A stretch of 64,000 nucleotides of DNA. It comes from Ecdyonurus torrentis (taxonomy: Eukaryota; Arthropoda; Insecta; Ephemeroptera; Heptageniidae). The position numbers and the translations under genes are program-made. The notes beneath the pieces are model-generated. The model made no database searches and had not been told where the DNA came from. It worked only from the letters and a program-made list of their open reading frames with translations. The DNA lies in assembly GCA_949318235.1 (NCBI GenBank), contig OX439132.1, positions 30,702,243 through 30,766,242 on the forward strand. The letters run 5' to 3'. Numbering within the stretch: position 1 is the stretch's first letter; each line of letters begins with the position of its first letter. This document shows positions 37,518-46,479 of the stretch, in pieces.

Positions 37518-37640
37518 TTTTTAGAGGCTGACCATACGCGATTTTGCTCACATCCGCTTCTGTTTCGACATACTGCGCATGGATGATAAGTAGAAACGGG
37601 AGCGGATGTACGTAAAATCGCTTATATTCAGCCCCAAAAC
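37518..37640. mobile_element. Foldback MITE with about 48-bp arms
   Basis: The left arm begins TTTTTAGAGGCTGACCATA and the right arm reverse-complements to TTTTGGGGCTGAATATAAG; both continue through CGATTTT, ACATCCGCT and GTTTC. The loop is about 25 bp. It interrupts the LINE relic. Confidence 0.7.
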
Positions 37641-38031
37641 AGTTGTTCCATGCATTATAAGTCAATACCTTATACCCTCTATCTAATCTTGTTTTACCAT
37701 ACATACTTTTGAGAAAATTCATACCAACATTCACAGTCAGAAAATTTTAGCCAATCAATTAACATGTCTCCTAGAAAAGGATAATGAAATAATTGGTTTA
37801 TTCCTTTTTGTCAAATATTCCCTCTGTACAGTACTCAACAATTCATGCAACTTCTGCACTGTCACAGATGAACGTATTTCAAAGAACTTTATTCTTCGTT
37901 TTTTTGAGACAAAAAGCATAAAGTTTTTAGTAACTGTTTGAACTTTGCAATAGACTGTGTATAACATATTAGAATCCTTCATTAACTTTAAGATATATCA
38001 AGGAAAATGAACCATAGCAATTGGGTATGAT

Positions 38032-38450
38032 AAATTTGAAAGAAAAGGATAAGAGAAACCATAGCGCTGGTCTTACCATAGTGAAGAATAAAAGTCCCAT
38101 AGTTTGGTGACAAATCTTGCTAGCACAGATAAACAAAACTAACATATTGGAAATATTTTGGCAGTAAACTCCCAAGAGGGATGGAGTGCATGTGTTATGT
38201 CTTTTATCAGTCGTGACAGACTCGGAGAGAAACTATGAATGATTCTATTTAATATAGTTTCTCTCTGAGTCTATCATGACTGATGAAGGCATAACACACT
38301 CCATCTCTCTTGTAGTTTTTTGCTGAAACTTTTCCAATGTGTTAGTAATTTATATCTGTGTTAGAAAGATTTGTCACCAAACTATATATGGGACTATCTT
38401 CACTATGGTAAGGCCCTTGCTGGTTTCTCCTACCCTTTTCTTTCAAATTT
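38032..38450. mobile_element. Foldback element with about 200-bp arms, same terminal family
   Basis: Left AAATTTGAAAGAAAAGGATA, then AGAGAAACCATAGCGCTGGT and CTTACCATAGTGAAGA; the right arm reverse-complements to the same order (GGAGAAACCAGCAAGGGCCT, TACCATAGTGAAGATAGTCC). Arms continue inward through TTTGGTGACAAATCTT and CAGACTC-GAGAGAAACTAT to a short AT-rich loop near 38240-38256. Confidence 0.8.
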
Positions 38451-38862
38451 ACCTTTATTAACTATGTGCATATAATAATATATTTACATGTACGTATATT
38501 GATACAATATATCAAATCAATTGTATAATATTGTTCGCCGATATTCAAATATTGTTACGTAAAAGGTTTATTTCTAAAGTTTCTGTTGCAACCCTAACTC
38601 TGATTCTAAAATGTGATTATTTTTAGAATATTGCTGATTTGTGAGGTGGTCTGGCTACCAAGATGCACATCGCATATCCAACTATCTTTGGCAACTGGTG
38701 CGGGGGTCTTACAGTGTCCTAATGGCCGTCTTTGGAGGCAACTCTTATCAAGCAAACAAGTTGGAATCTTCTTACAGAATAGGTATATATAAAGCTGTGT
38801 ACTGGTACTGTATAAGCTAAAAGATTGTAACTAATATTTTTTGGTAGAGATACTTTTATTAT

Positions 38863-38863
<1 letters not shown>

Positions 38864-38923
<60 letters not shown>

Positions 38924-38937
38924 CACACACACACACA
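38864..38937. repeat. CA microsatellite
   Basis: About 74 bp of CA repeats with one GC interruption. A further CACACACACA segment at 39113-39122 lies on the other side of the element at 38936-39113, so the original tract was longer and was split. Confidence 0.95.
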
Positions 38938-39113
38938 GGGTCGGACTGGCAATCAAGGGGCCTCGTCCGCAAAGGGGTGTAACACCCTCTTTAGGGGCCA
39001 CAAAGGGGGCATAACACCCTAGTTACGCCCCTTTTTGGGCCTTAGGGGCCTCAAAACAGGGGGGGGGGCACGCCCGCAATTGCGGACTTGCTCTTATGGC
39101 CAGTCCGAGCCTG
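38936..39113. mobile_element. hAT-like MITE inserted in a CA microsatellite
   Basis: Inverted ends CAGGGTCGGACTGGC and (right, reverse complement) CAGGCTCGGACTGGC enclose a GC-rich interior with repeated TAACACCCT. It is flanked on both sides by CA repeats, consistent with an 8-bp hAT-type target duplication that cannot be delimited inside the microsatellite. Confidence 0.65.
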
Positions 39114-39234
39114 CACACACACATTATAAATAGCAGAATTTGTATTGAAAAGTTTAATTAAAATTAAAACCACCAATTGTCAACCTGACTTAAACGTAAA
39201 ACACATTCGCTTTTAATAAATAAACTATAAATGA

Positions 39235-39538
39235 ATAGGACAGGAGAAACCAACAAGCGCCTTACCTTGATGAGGTTCATCTTGGGGAAAATCTTAATGG
39301 CACAGCTTACACAAATATTTACAAGTTAAAACTAGGATGTTTTGAGGGCAACAGCTAGCTCTCTTCTTCAGTTGCTTAGAGTGACTACACTCTAAGCAAC
39401 TGAAGAAGAGAGCTGATGTCCTCGAAACGTCTTAGTTTTAACTTGTAAATATTTGTGTAAGCTGTACGTGCCATTCAGATTTTCCCTGAGCTACGGACCT
39501 CATCGTGGTCATAAGTCGCTTGTTGGTTTCTCCTATCC
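39235..39538. mobile_element. Foldback element with near-perfect central hairpin, same terminal family
   Basis: The ends are GGACAGGAGAAACCAACAAG and (right, reverse complement) GGATAGGAGAAACCAACAAG. The arms continue to a centre where TTGCTTAGAGT and ACTCTAAGCAA face each other across a few bases (39372-39399). A CTGAAGA...CGAAACGTC motif lies in the right arm at 39400-39431. Confidence 0.8.
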
Positions 39539-39654
39539 AGCCTATCCTATTCTTTGCGTGATTATATATTCAAACCAAAATGGTTTTAACCTTTTCTTAT
39601 TAATTATCCAAACTATAAATGAAGTTAGAATTATATCTAGGAAATGAATTTTTC

Positions 39655-41560
39655 ATTGTAGCTTACTGTGTCTCAAATACCAGTATCTGTCTATATCCAA
39701 CAGTATTAAGGGTTGTATATAGATGGTTTGTATCTCAAATTTTAAAAAGAAAACTTTGAAATTTTATGATACCATTTGAAACTTAATTGTAACAGCTACC
39801 TATGATAAGATATTCAGAACCCGTGACGATCACATAAGAGAGAAAATAATTATTGAAATTAACATAGGCTCTTATGGGACTAAAACAAAAATAATAATAA
39901 TAATAATAAATAAATAAATAAATAATAAAATAATAAAATGTAGCATGGTGACCAGCAATTTTTTTTTTTTTTTACATTTTTGCAGATACCATATCCTAAT
40001 TAAGGTACTACTTTAGGGTAGGAGTGAAATTTTTTTATTATGACTTTGAATTAAGTTCAGGCTGGTGTACCCAAAAATGAAATAAAAAAAAATTCTATCT
40101 TAAAAACTCTCGTCACAACAGAGCGTCAAAGTATCGCAAATGCCCCGCCCCCTAATGCTAATGAAGCTATATTTGGACCCCAATTTTGACCCACTTAAAA
40201 TTTTTTTCAGGGGTTAAAAAAAATACTAGCTTGTTTTTCGTGTTGATTTTTAATGAAAAATGATTTTTCAGATTTTTCTAGAAAGAATCTGCAGAGAAAA
40301 AAATTATCGCAAATTGACCCATGTTAATTTGAATATGCAATCTTCATTAATTTTTTTCTCTATAAATGTCTCGTAAAAATTGTTTAAAAAGTCAAATTCA
40401 TTAAAACTTGATCTATATAGAACACACTAGTATTTTTTGTTTAGAAGTTGATCAAGAAAAATTTTGCACTAGGGGAGCTTGAAGTTTTGTATGTTTCACG
40501 TGTTAAAGGGGGCGTATCCCAACGACTTTTAATGCTAATTTATGGAAGATTTGATTTGAGCCGAAACTTTTTGGAGTATAGAGAATTGTTCCTTGATTCA
40601 TTATGAACCTAAAAAGTTATATTAAATTAAATTTTACGACAACATCGCTACCCTAAAGTAGTACCTTAATCACTGCAAAATTTCAGATCTTTCTTTGTAA
40701 TTTTTTAGTCAAATCCTGCAGTACCTATTTTTCATGCCTTAAAGCATGTGAAAAGATCCATTATAGTTTCCATAGCAGTTGTTGCAAAAGTAGGTTTATT
40801 GAGCAAATGCAAACTGACAGCTCAACAATACTCAAAGTACAATACTCAACAATACAAAGTGCTAGCAGACAACTTTGTGTTCCTGTCTACATTTAACATG
40901 CTTTCTTATGGGGCTAAACTTGAGTAAAAATTATTTCTCAGAATTGAAATTTTTACTGTAGCTTACTGAGTCTCACAATTTTTATTTTCTTGGATGTCAA
41001 TCAATTTAGTTAAAAACTATTTTTTTCCATTGACTCGAAAAAAAAAACAAAAAAAATAGTAAGGCCAAGCAAGAGTAAAAATTTCAACTCTGAGAAATGT
41101 TTTTTTACTCAAGTTACAGCTGCCAGTTGAGCTGTCAGATTGTTTATTTTATCACTGAACATACTTTTGCAACGTCTTATATTAAAACTAATGAATCTTT
41201 TCACACGCTTGAAAAGCATGAAATCAGTAAGTGCAGGATTTTACTAAAAAATTGCCCGATTGCACCATGCTAGATTTTAAAATATGATTTTTTGAAGTTT
41301 TAGTACCATAATTTAAGAGCTTGCGTTAATTTCAATAATTATTTTCAATATTTTCTCTCTTAACTGATGATCATGGGTTCTGAAATTTTTATGATAGGTA
41401 GCTGTTACTATTAACTTTTAAATGACATCATAAAGTTTTGAAGTTTTCTGTTTAAATTTTAAAATACAAACCATCTATAGGCCTAAACAACCCTTAAAGC
41501 TGTTGGATATAGACAGATACTGGTATTTGAGACTATATGCAAGCTACAATGAAATAATTC
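39655..41560. mobile_element. Large foldback element containing a nested TTAA element
   Basis: The left arm (39655-40003 plus 40670 to about 40960) and right arm (about 41085-41560) are inverted copies: ATTGTAGCTTACTG...ACCAGTATCTGTCTATATCC at the left end and GGATATAGACAGATACTGGT...AGCTACAAT at the right. Shared inner blocks include GTAACAGCTACCTATGATA and TTTTCACA-GC. A partial second copy is at 62675-63010. Confidence 0.75.
40004..40665. mobile_element. piggyBac-like MITE (TTAA target) nested in the large foldback
   Basis: 662 bp with perfect 18-bp inverted ends GGTACTACTTTAGGGTAG, flanked by TTAA at 40000-40003 and 40666-40669. The related copy at 62675-63010 lacks it and reads CCTAATGTATCACTG across the corresponding site, an empty site with TGTA in place of TTAA. 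There is no transposase ORF. Confidence 0.85.
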
Positions 41561-41584
41561 CATCTCAAGTTATAGCAGCTTCAT

Positions 41585-41960
41585 TGCCCCATAAGAAAGC
41601 ATATTAAATGTAGATAGGAACAGAAAGTTGTCTGCTAGCACTTTGTTAGTATTGTTGAACTGTAGGTTTGTTTATTTTCTCTCTAATGGTGTTCTTAAAC
41701 CTTGTTCTTTGTGCTCCAAACCTTGTAAAAATGACAATCTCGTAATGCTTTTTAATTGGAATTGCGCATTTTTTTGGAGCAAGGGAACAGGGTTTACAAA
41801 CACTAATGCTGTTCGTAAACCCTGTTCTCTTGCACCAAAAAATGCGCATTCCATTTGAATAACCATAGGCGATCGTCATTTTTGGTGCAGAGAACAGGGT
41901 TTACGAACAGCATTATTATTACTGAACCTACTTTTGCAACGTCTGCTATTGTTGCAACTT
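41585..41960. repeat. Alternating hairpin arms with foldback-derived flank
   Basis: 41585-41660 is the reverse complement of 40840-40925 in the large foldback. From 41690 four arms carry AACAGGGTTTACxAACA or its complement in alternating orientation (about 41690, 41785, 41815, 41895), including a hairpin from TGCGCATTTTTTTGGAGCAA to TTGCACCAAAAAATGCGCA. Confidence 0.6.
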
Positions 41961-42047
41961 TATCAATAGGCAACTTCACGTAGCAGCACTTGTCATTGAC
42001 AATGGTGATCATTAGTTTTATGTACATTTTGGCCGGGTATATAGGGC

Positions 42048-42502
42048 TTACCATGTTTAATTGAGGGTTTAAATTTTTGAATTTCTCACTTCAGATTTAT
42101 TAAAACTTTGCACATAACTGCAGTATGTATAACTCAAAAAGTATTTAGAAAGTACACAAACCCCAGTGAAAGGAATGGTGTAATAACTGTGCTCAAGGTC
42201 AACTCCAAATGAGGGTATAGGATCTGCCACTCAATTTTTAAAATATGTATGAAATTAACATTTTATTACTATATTTGAAAAGTCGCCAATAAGATACTAA
42301 AATTTCTGGTGGAATCCAGACCCTCTTTTAGAGTCAACTTTGAGCACATAGTTTTCACCCCGTTCCTTTCACTGGAGCTGGTTCACGTCCTAAATACTTT
42401 TTGAGTTGTGCTTTTTACTTTATGGTGATATGCGATCAAATGTGTTTAAACGATTCTTAAGCAAAATATTCAAAAATTAAAACCTTCCATTTAACATGGT
42501 GA
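42048..42502. mobile_element. Foldback element with about 190-bp arms
   Basis: Left ACCATGTTTAATTGAGGGTT and right (reverse complement) ACCATGTTAAATGGAAGGTT; both arms contain AATTTTTGAAT, AACTCAAAAAGTATTTAG, CCAGTGAAAGGAA and TGTGCTCAA. The loop is at about 42236-42300. Confidence 0.7.
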
Positions 42503-43072
42503 GCTCAACATCTGGTCAAAATTAATGTGAAATTATTGGCGATCCTTGCCAGTGCCATGTTCTGATTATGAGAAGTTGTCTATTGACATCAAATTTCTGT
42601 GCTATGTAAACCATCTGAATAATGAATGAAGATTAGTTATAGTGTTTCCTGTTTGCGTTACTTTTTTTTTTTTTTTTTTTTTCCCCATTAGATTAAATGG
42701 GTAGTCAACAATGGCTTTTTTAATAGTGACCATCTTGTTATGAAACCTCCCAAAAACACAATCTCGAAATTTTAATTAATAAAGCACTGAGAGCAAAAGC
42801 CATTGCAGCAACCTCAAAACCTACATCACAGCTTAAACTTGTTCTCACGCTACTTTGACGCAAGTGTGAGTTGCTATAATTTTTTACTCTGGCTACTTGA
42901 CGTAATCTCTTAGGCATATTAAATGTTTTTACTGCTACAGATATGTAGTAAAATACTTTGTGTAAAAATAAGAATAACTTCTGCTCACGCCAAGCTAGCA
43001 TGAAAGCAAGTTTATGTTGTGACTTAGGTTTGACGTCGCTGTAACAACTTTTTCTCTCAGCACATTATAGGC

Positions 43073-43258
43073 CTAATTATTCTTTTGAGATTGCATTTTG
43101 GGAGATTTAATAGCACGATGATCACTGTATTGATGTAGGCTTTCACAGTTCGATGTATGTGATGCATTGCTAGTCTGTGAGACTCTAGCGGCATAACCGT
43201 GGCGGTTGTTGTTCTTCTTCTTGTCTTCACGACGTTTTGCGTCCGACGTTGGGCGCAT
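43073..43258 (-). CDS. 61-residue ORF in left arm of the inverted repeat
   Basis: The ORF begins MRPTSDAKRREDKKKNNNRH and has a basic N-terminus. The mirror arm encodes a closely similar start (MRPTLDAKRREDKKKNN, then HGYPARVSQTSNAS), and both ORFs follow a TATA box by about 40-45 bp. It may be the 5' end of a transposon protein reused in a non-autonomous element. I do not recognise the family. Confidence 0.3.
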   Translation of the reverse strand: MRPTSDAKRREDKKKNNNRHGYAARVSQTSNASHTSNCESLHQYSDHRAIKSPKMQSQKNN

Positions 43259-43295
43259 CTTCAGGTGTGTATGTCTGTGTGCTCTGGCTCTCTCC

Positions 43296-43303
43296 CTTAT
43301 ATA
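43296..43303 (-). promoter_or_regulatory. TATA box (TATATAAG), left arm
   Basis: Mirror image of the right-arm TATA box, reading leftward into the 61-residue ORF at 43258-43073. The two boxes are about 95 bp apart, back to back around a shared CCAAT box. Confidence 0.45.
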
Positions 43304-43398
43304 CCTGAGAGCGGAGGCGGAGCGGGTGAAGTGGCACTCTTCTAGCGCTCCTATTGGTCGGTTGTTGTTAACTGCGCCGCGCCAACCAGGTGTTTAGG

Positions 43399-43406
43399 TA
43401 TATAAG
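43399..43406 (+). promoter_or_regulatory. TATA box (TATATAAG), right arm
   Basis: TATATAAG at 43399-43406 with a GC-rich CCAAT-containing segment upstream. A start near 43425-43432 (AGAGCACACAGACA) would fit the usual TATA spacing. The same element is mirrored at 43296-43303. Predicted only. Confidence 0.45.
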
Positions 43407-43443
43407 GGAGAGAGCCAGAGCACACAGACATACACACCTTAAG

Positions 43444-43548
43444 ATGCGCCCAACGTTGGACGCGAAACGTCGTGAAGACAAGAAGAAGAACAACACCCAC
43501 CACGGTTATCCCGCTAGAGTCTCGCAGACTAGCAATGCATCACAATGA
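43444..43548 (+). CDS. 34-residue ORF in right arm of the inverted repeat
   Basis: ATG at 43444, TGA at 43546-43548. The peptide is basic and matches the left-arm ORF at most positions. Small size and palindromic context mean it may be untranslated. Confidence 0.25.
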   Translation: MRPTLDAKRREDKKKNNTHHGYPARVSQTSNASQ

Positions 43549-43994
43549 TCACTATTAAACAAACCATTGTGGACTAGCACTTTAAACTTTCATAAAAAAA
43601 AATTAAAAAAAAAAAAAAAAAACTCCCCTCTATCTTTATTTAGCTTCTCTGCATGTAGTGTATTGTACATTGTACTTTGCCAGTTAGCCCTCGTGGGAAT
43701 AAATTGAGTTTTATTTGATACGTCTTTAAAGCAGGAATATAAACTAAATTATTTGTGTGATTTTATTGTTTATATTCCATGGTTCAGAGCTGTAAATATT
43801 TGTGACTCATAACTAATTTAGCATATATATTCAACTACAGCATCTCTGCAGTCCTGGTTTTTAGTGTAGCGCGCGGGTTATCAGAAATCATTTTGAACTT
43901 TTGCGGTAAACAAATAAATTAATGTACTGACAAGGTGCTGCATAGTTAAATATAATAAATCTACAATAGCTCGCAAATATACAGCTCTAAACAC

Positions 43995-44223
43995 ATATCG
44001 CCCTTGTTCCGTCCAAAGGGCGTACTTGCATTTGGCTACTTTCACACAAAGGGCGTACTTGCATTTGGCTACTTACAATGCTGCGCGCGCATGCGCCATA
44101 AGCTTAACATGTAAAACCATGTGCAAGTACGCCCTTTGTGGGAATGGATAAAAATGCAAGTACGCCTTGTGTGAGTCGACCTTGAAATGCAAGTACGCCC
44201 TTTGGACGCAACAAGGGCAATAT
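43995..44223. mobile_element. Palindromic MITE with five CAAAGGGCGTACTTGCAT motifs
   Basis: The ends ATATCGCCCTTGTTCCGTCC and (right, reverse complement) ATATTGCCCTTGTTGCGTCC are both followed by AAAGGGCGTACTTGCATTT. The motif occurs twice forward (44015, 44048) and three times inverted (about 44121, 44155, 44187). The centre contains GCGCGCGCATGCGCC. Confidence 0.75.
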
Positions 44224-44272
44224 ATATATATTTTTTCTATCAAACCTCTAGGTGAGGTACAAATATATATGT

Positions 44273-44690
44273 GTGGACGATATCACTTGGAGTCGGCCTA
44301 GAGATGAATTGACCCTTTATTGGTCAGTATACAACATAGTAAGTAAGTTGACAATTCCATGTCATGTATTATTATTTTCTATCTTTTTGTTTTCTTTTAT
44401 ATTAACTTATAGGGGAGCAGGCGTCTCGGGGCTAGCTTTAGGCTGCTTCGGTCACACCCGCCTCCATTTCGACAACCTACGTATGCGTAGTAATCGAATA
44501 CGGAGGCGGGTGTGGACGATATTGCTTGGAGCCGGCCTCGAGATGACTTGCCCCTTTATAGGTCAATTAGTATGTAACATAGTAAGTAAGTTGACAATTC
44601 CATGTAAAACCTTATACAAATGTAATTTATTATGTTTGATTGTAGGAGAGTGGAAATAAAGAATTTTTGAATTTGAATTTTTGAATTTTG
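44273..44690. repeat. Direct duplication with inverted arm and retroposon-like 3' tail
   Basis: 44273-44361 and 44513-44605 are direct copies (GTGTGGACGATAT, GGAG-CGGCCT-GAGATGA, AACATAGTAAGTAAGTTGAC). Between them, TATAGGGG...TCACACCCGCCTCC (44411-44465) mirrors the start of the second copy. The tail TTTGATTGTAGGAGAGTGGA with AATAAA recurs at 2861 and, inverted, at 46098. Confidence 0.6.
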
Positions 44691-46097
44691 AATATAATAT
44701 ATTTTATAATGATAATTGAACAATAAAGAAAATCATAAGATTATTTAAACTATACTTTTGTGTTTTTCCCTGCCATTGATCCCTAAATGCATAATAAGCT
44801 CCTATAGCACATAGTAAATAGCAGTTTTTGAACCAAAACCCCCTCTAAAACTTTAACTGATGAAATTTTAACCCTTTGGATACCACAAATATTTAAACTA
44901 TGCACGCTTTCAGCACTGCAACTGTTGGGGATTTTTAAGAAGAAAATATCACTAAAATTGTAAGAAAATTTACTAAAATTTATCACAAATTCATTTTTAT
45001 TGGAGCTAACTGATAAATTAAAAAATATTAAATGACATTATAAGTATTTTGAACGCAACTTATTGGTTTGAACTTTGACAAACAATCATAATTACTCACA
45101 CTAAATTCAGTAATAATTTTATTATGTTTTTTGGCCACCTAGTGGCGGTAAAGTTTTAAAGAATTATTTGTTTGGTCAAATTTTCGTTTTTTTGCAATTA
45201 TTAAGTTATTTTTTGTTGATCTTGCAAAATTACTGTCTGAAAATTTACTCTATACATTTAGAAACAAGTTTTATATGAAATTAGGAGTGAATAAGTATGT
45301 TATGACTGCAAATTATGAAAATAAATATCACGAGTGACTTTTTTTTTTCACAACTTCATCTTTATTGAAAAGGTGGGGTTAAACTTGTTGCCTTACACAG
45401 CTGTTATATTTTTCAGTAGAACGAAAAAATAAAATTAAGCATAACTCCAAAAATATTAATCTTTATTCTAATAAAAATAGTGTAAAGTGTAGATTAAATA
45501 TGTGTTGTGAAAATCGCAAAGCAGAATTAGCCTGAAAGTCCTTTAACGTGAATAAAATGACATTTTTCTGATCTGACTTCGTACCGTAGGAAGGTTTGAA
45601 ACAGTTATGTATTTACTAATCTTTTTTCTGTGCAGTTTAGTGTGTTATTGCATTTATTTAATATTTAAATGGCAGTTTATAACTTGATTCAACATGATAT
45701 GACGTTAAATTTGTCTTAAACTTAAATAGTAGACTATAATTTTCGTCAGTATGTAGGTATTTTTTTGCTAGTTGTTTCACGCTATGTATTTGTTACGGCC
45801 ACTTTTGCAGAATTAAAGTGTATTATCACTTAAAAATATGAATTATTTGCATGTTTCTAAACTGGCAATATCTATTTGGTGTCATAACTGTAGAAAATTC
45901 ATTATGATATGCATAATAATACACATCAATCTTATCATACAATGGCATCTAAAATGAATGAGTACCGGTAGTATAATGTGTGTATGCTGTACTGTATGTA
46001 TATGCATACACGTATGGTTGTTTGTGGCCTTATTAGCCATTAAATGAAATTATATTAACACGTTTAATATGTATGTATCTACATTACAATATATATA

Positions 46098-46131
46098 TTT
46101 ATTTCCAGTCTCCTACAATCAAATAATCAAA
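46098..46131 (-). repeat. Retroposon-like 3' tail, inverted copy
   Basis: On the minus strand it reads TTTGATTGTAGGAGACTGGA then AATAAATATAT, the same tail as at 2861 and 44634. Confidence 0.5.
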
Positions 46132-46479
46132 TATGTAATAAAATAGCATTAAATTGTTAAAATTAACTAAACAAACAAGCAATAGCAGAACTACACTTGT
46201 TTAGGTTATAATAGAATTGTAAACTTACATAAGTTTACATATATATGTATGTATATATGTACTACATAATTTTCTTCATATTTATATTAGCAGAGAATAT
46301 GGTAAAAATGTAATATGCTGCAGGCTCTGATCATTCATATTATTATTATATTGCTCGCTTCACAAAAACCTTTTTTTTATGCATTAATTTAAAGTCTTGG
46401 GTTTATAAGCCTGGGTTATTTCTGATTTTTGTTAACCTTTTATTATATTTAATAATAATTTTTTTTTCAAAATTTTCAG

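Larger units (their letters stand above)
37325..37731 (-). mobile_element. Old LINE relic interrupted by two MITEs
   Basis: 37325-37345 and 37471-37485 match adjacent parts of the RT coding region (18787-18820), and 37670-37731 matches the next part (18832-18893; peptide MNFLKSMYGKTRLDR versus MSFLRSMCGKTRLDR). Two inverted-repeat elements (37346-37470 and 37518-37640) separate the pieces. The fragment is diverged and has no long frame. Confidence 0.72.
43106..43559. repeat. Inverted repeat with divergent TATA boxes, small ORFs and hammerhead-like sequence
   Basis: The right arm (about 43388-43559) is the reverse complement of the left arm (43106-43312), which has an extra segment of about 40 bp. 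Each arm, read outward, has TATATAAGGGAGAGAGCCAG, then CACACAGACATACACACC, then an ATG ORF beginning MRPT-DAKRREDKKKNN. The central 75 bp is GC-rich with an ATTGG (CCAAT) box at 43353-43357. Confidence 0.75.

Noticed and set aside
38719..38952. Val-Cys repeat ORF
   Set aside because: Translation of the CA microsatellite.
41628..41879. Overlapping ORFs on both strands
   Set aside because: They arise from the alternating hairpin arms and mirror each other.
43995..44223. CRISPR-like spaced repeats
   Set aside because: The five motifs are in mixed orientation inside a palindromic element in a eukaryotic genome; not a CRISPR array.
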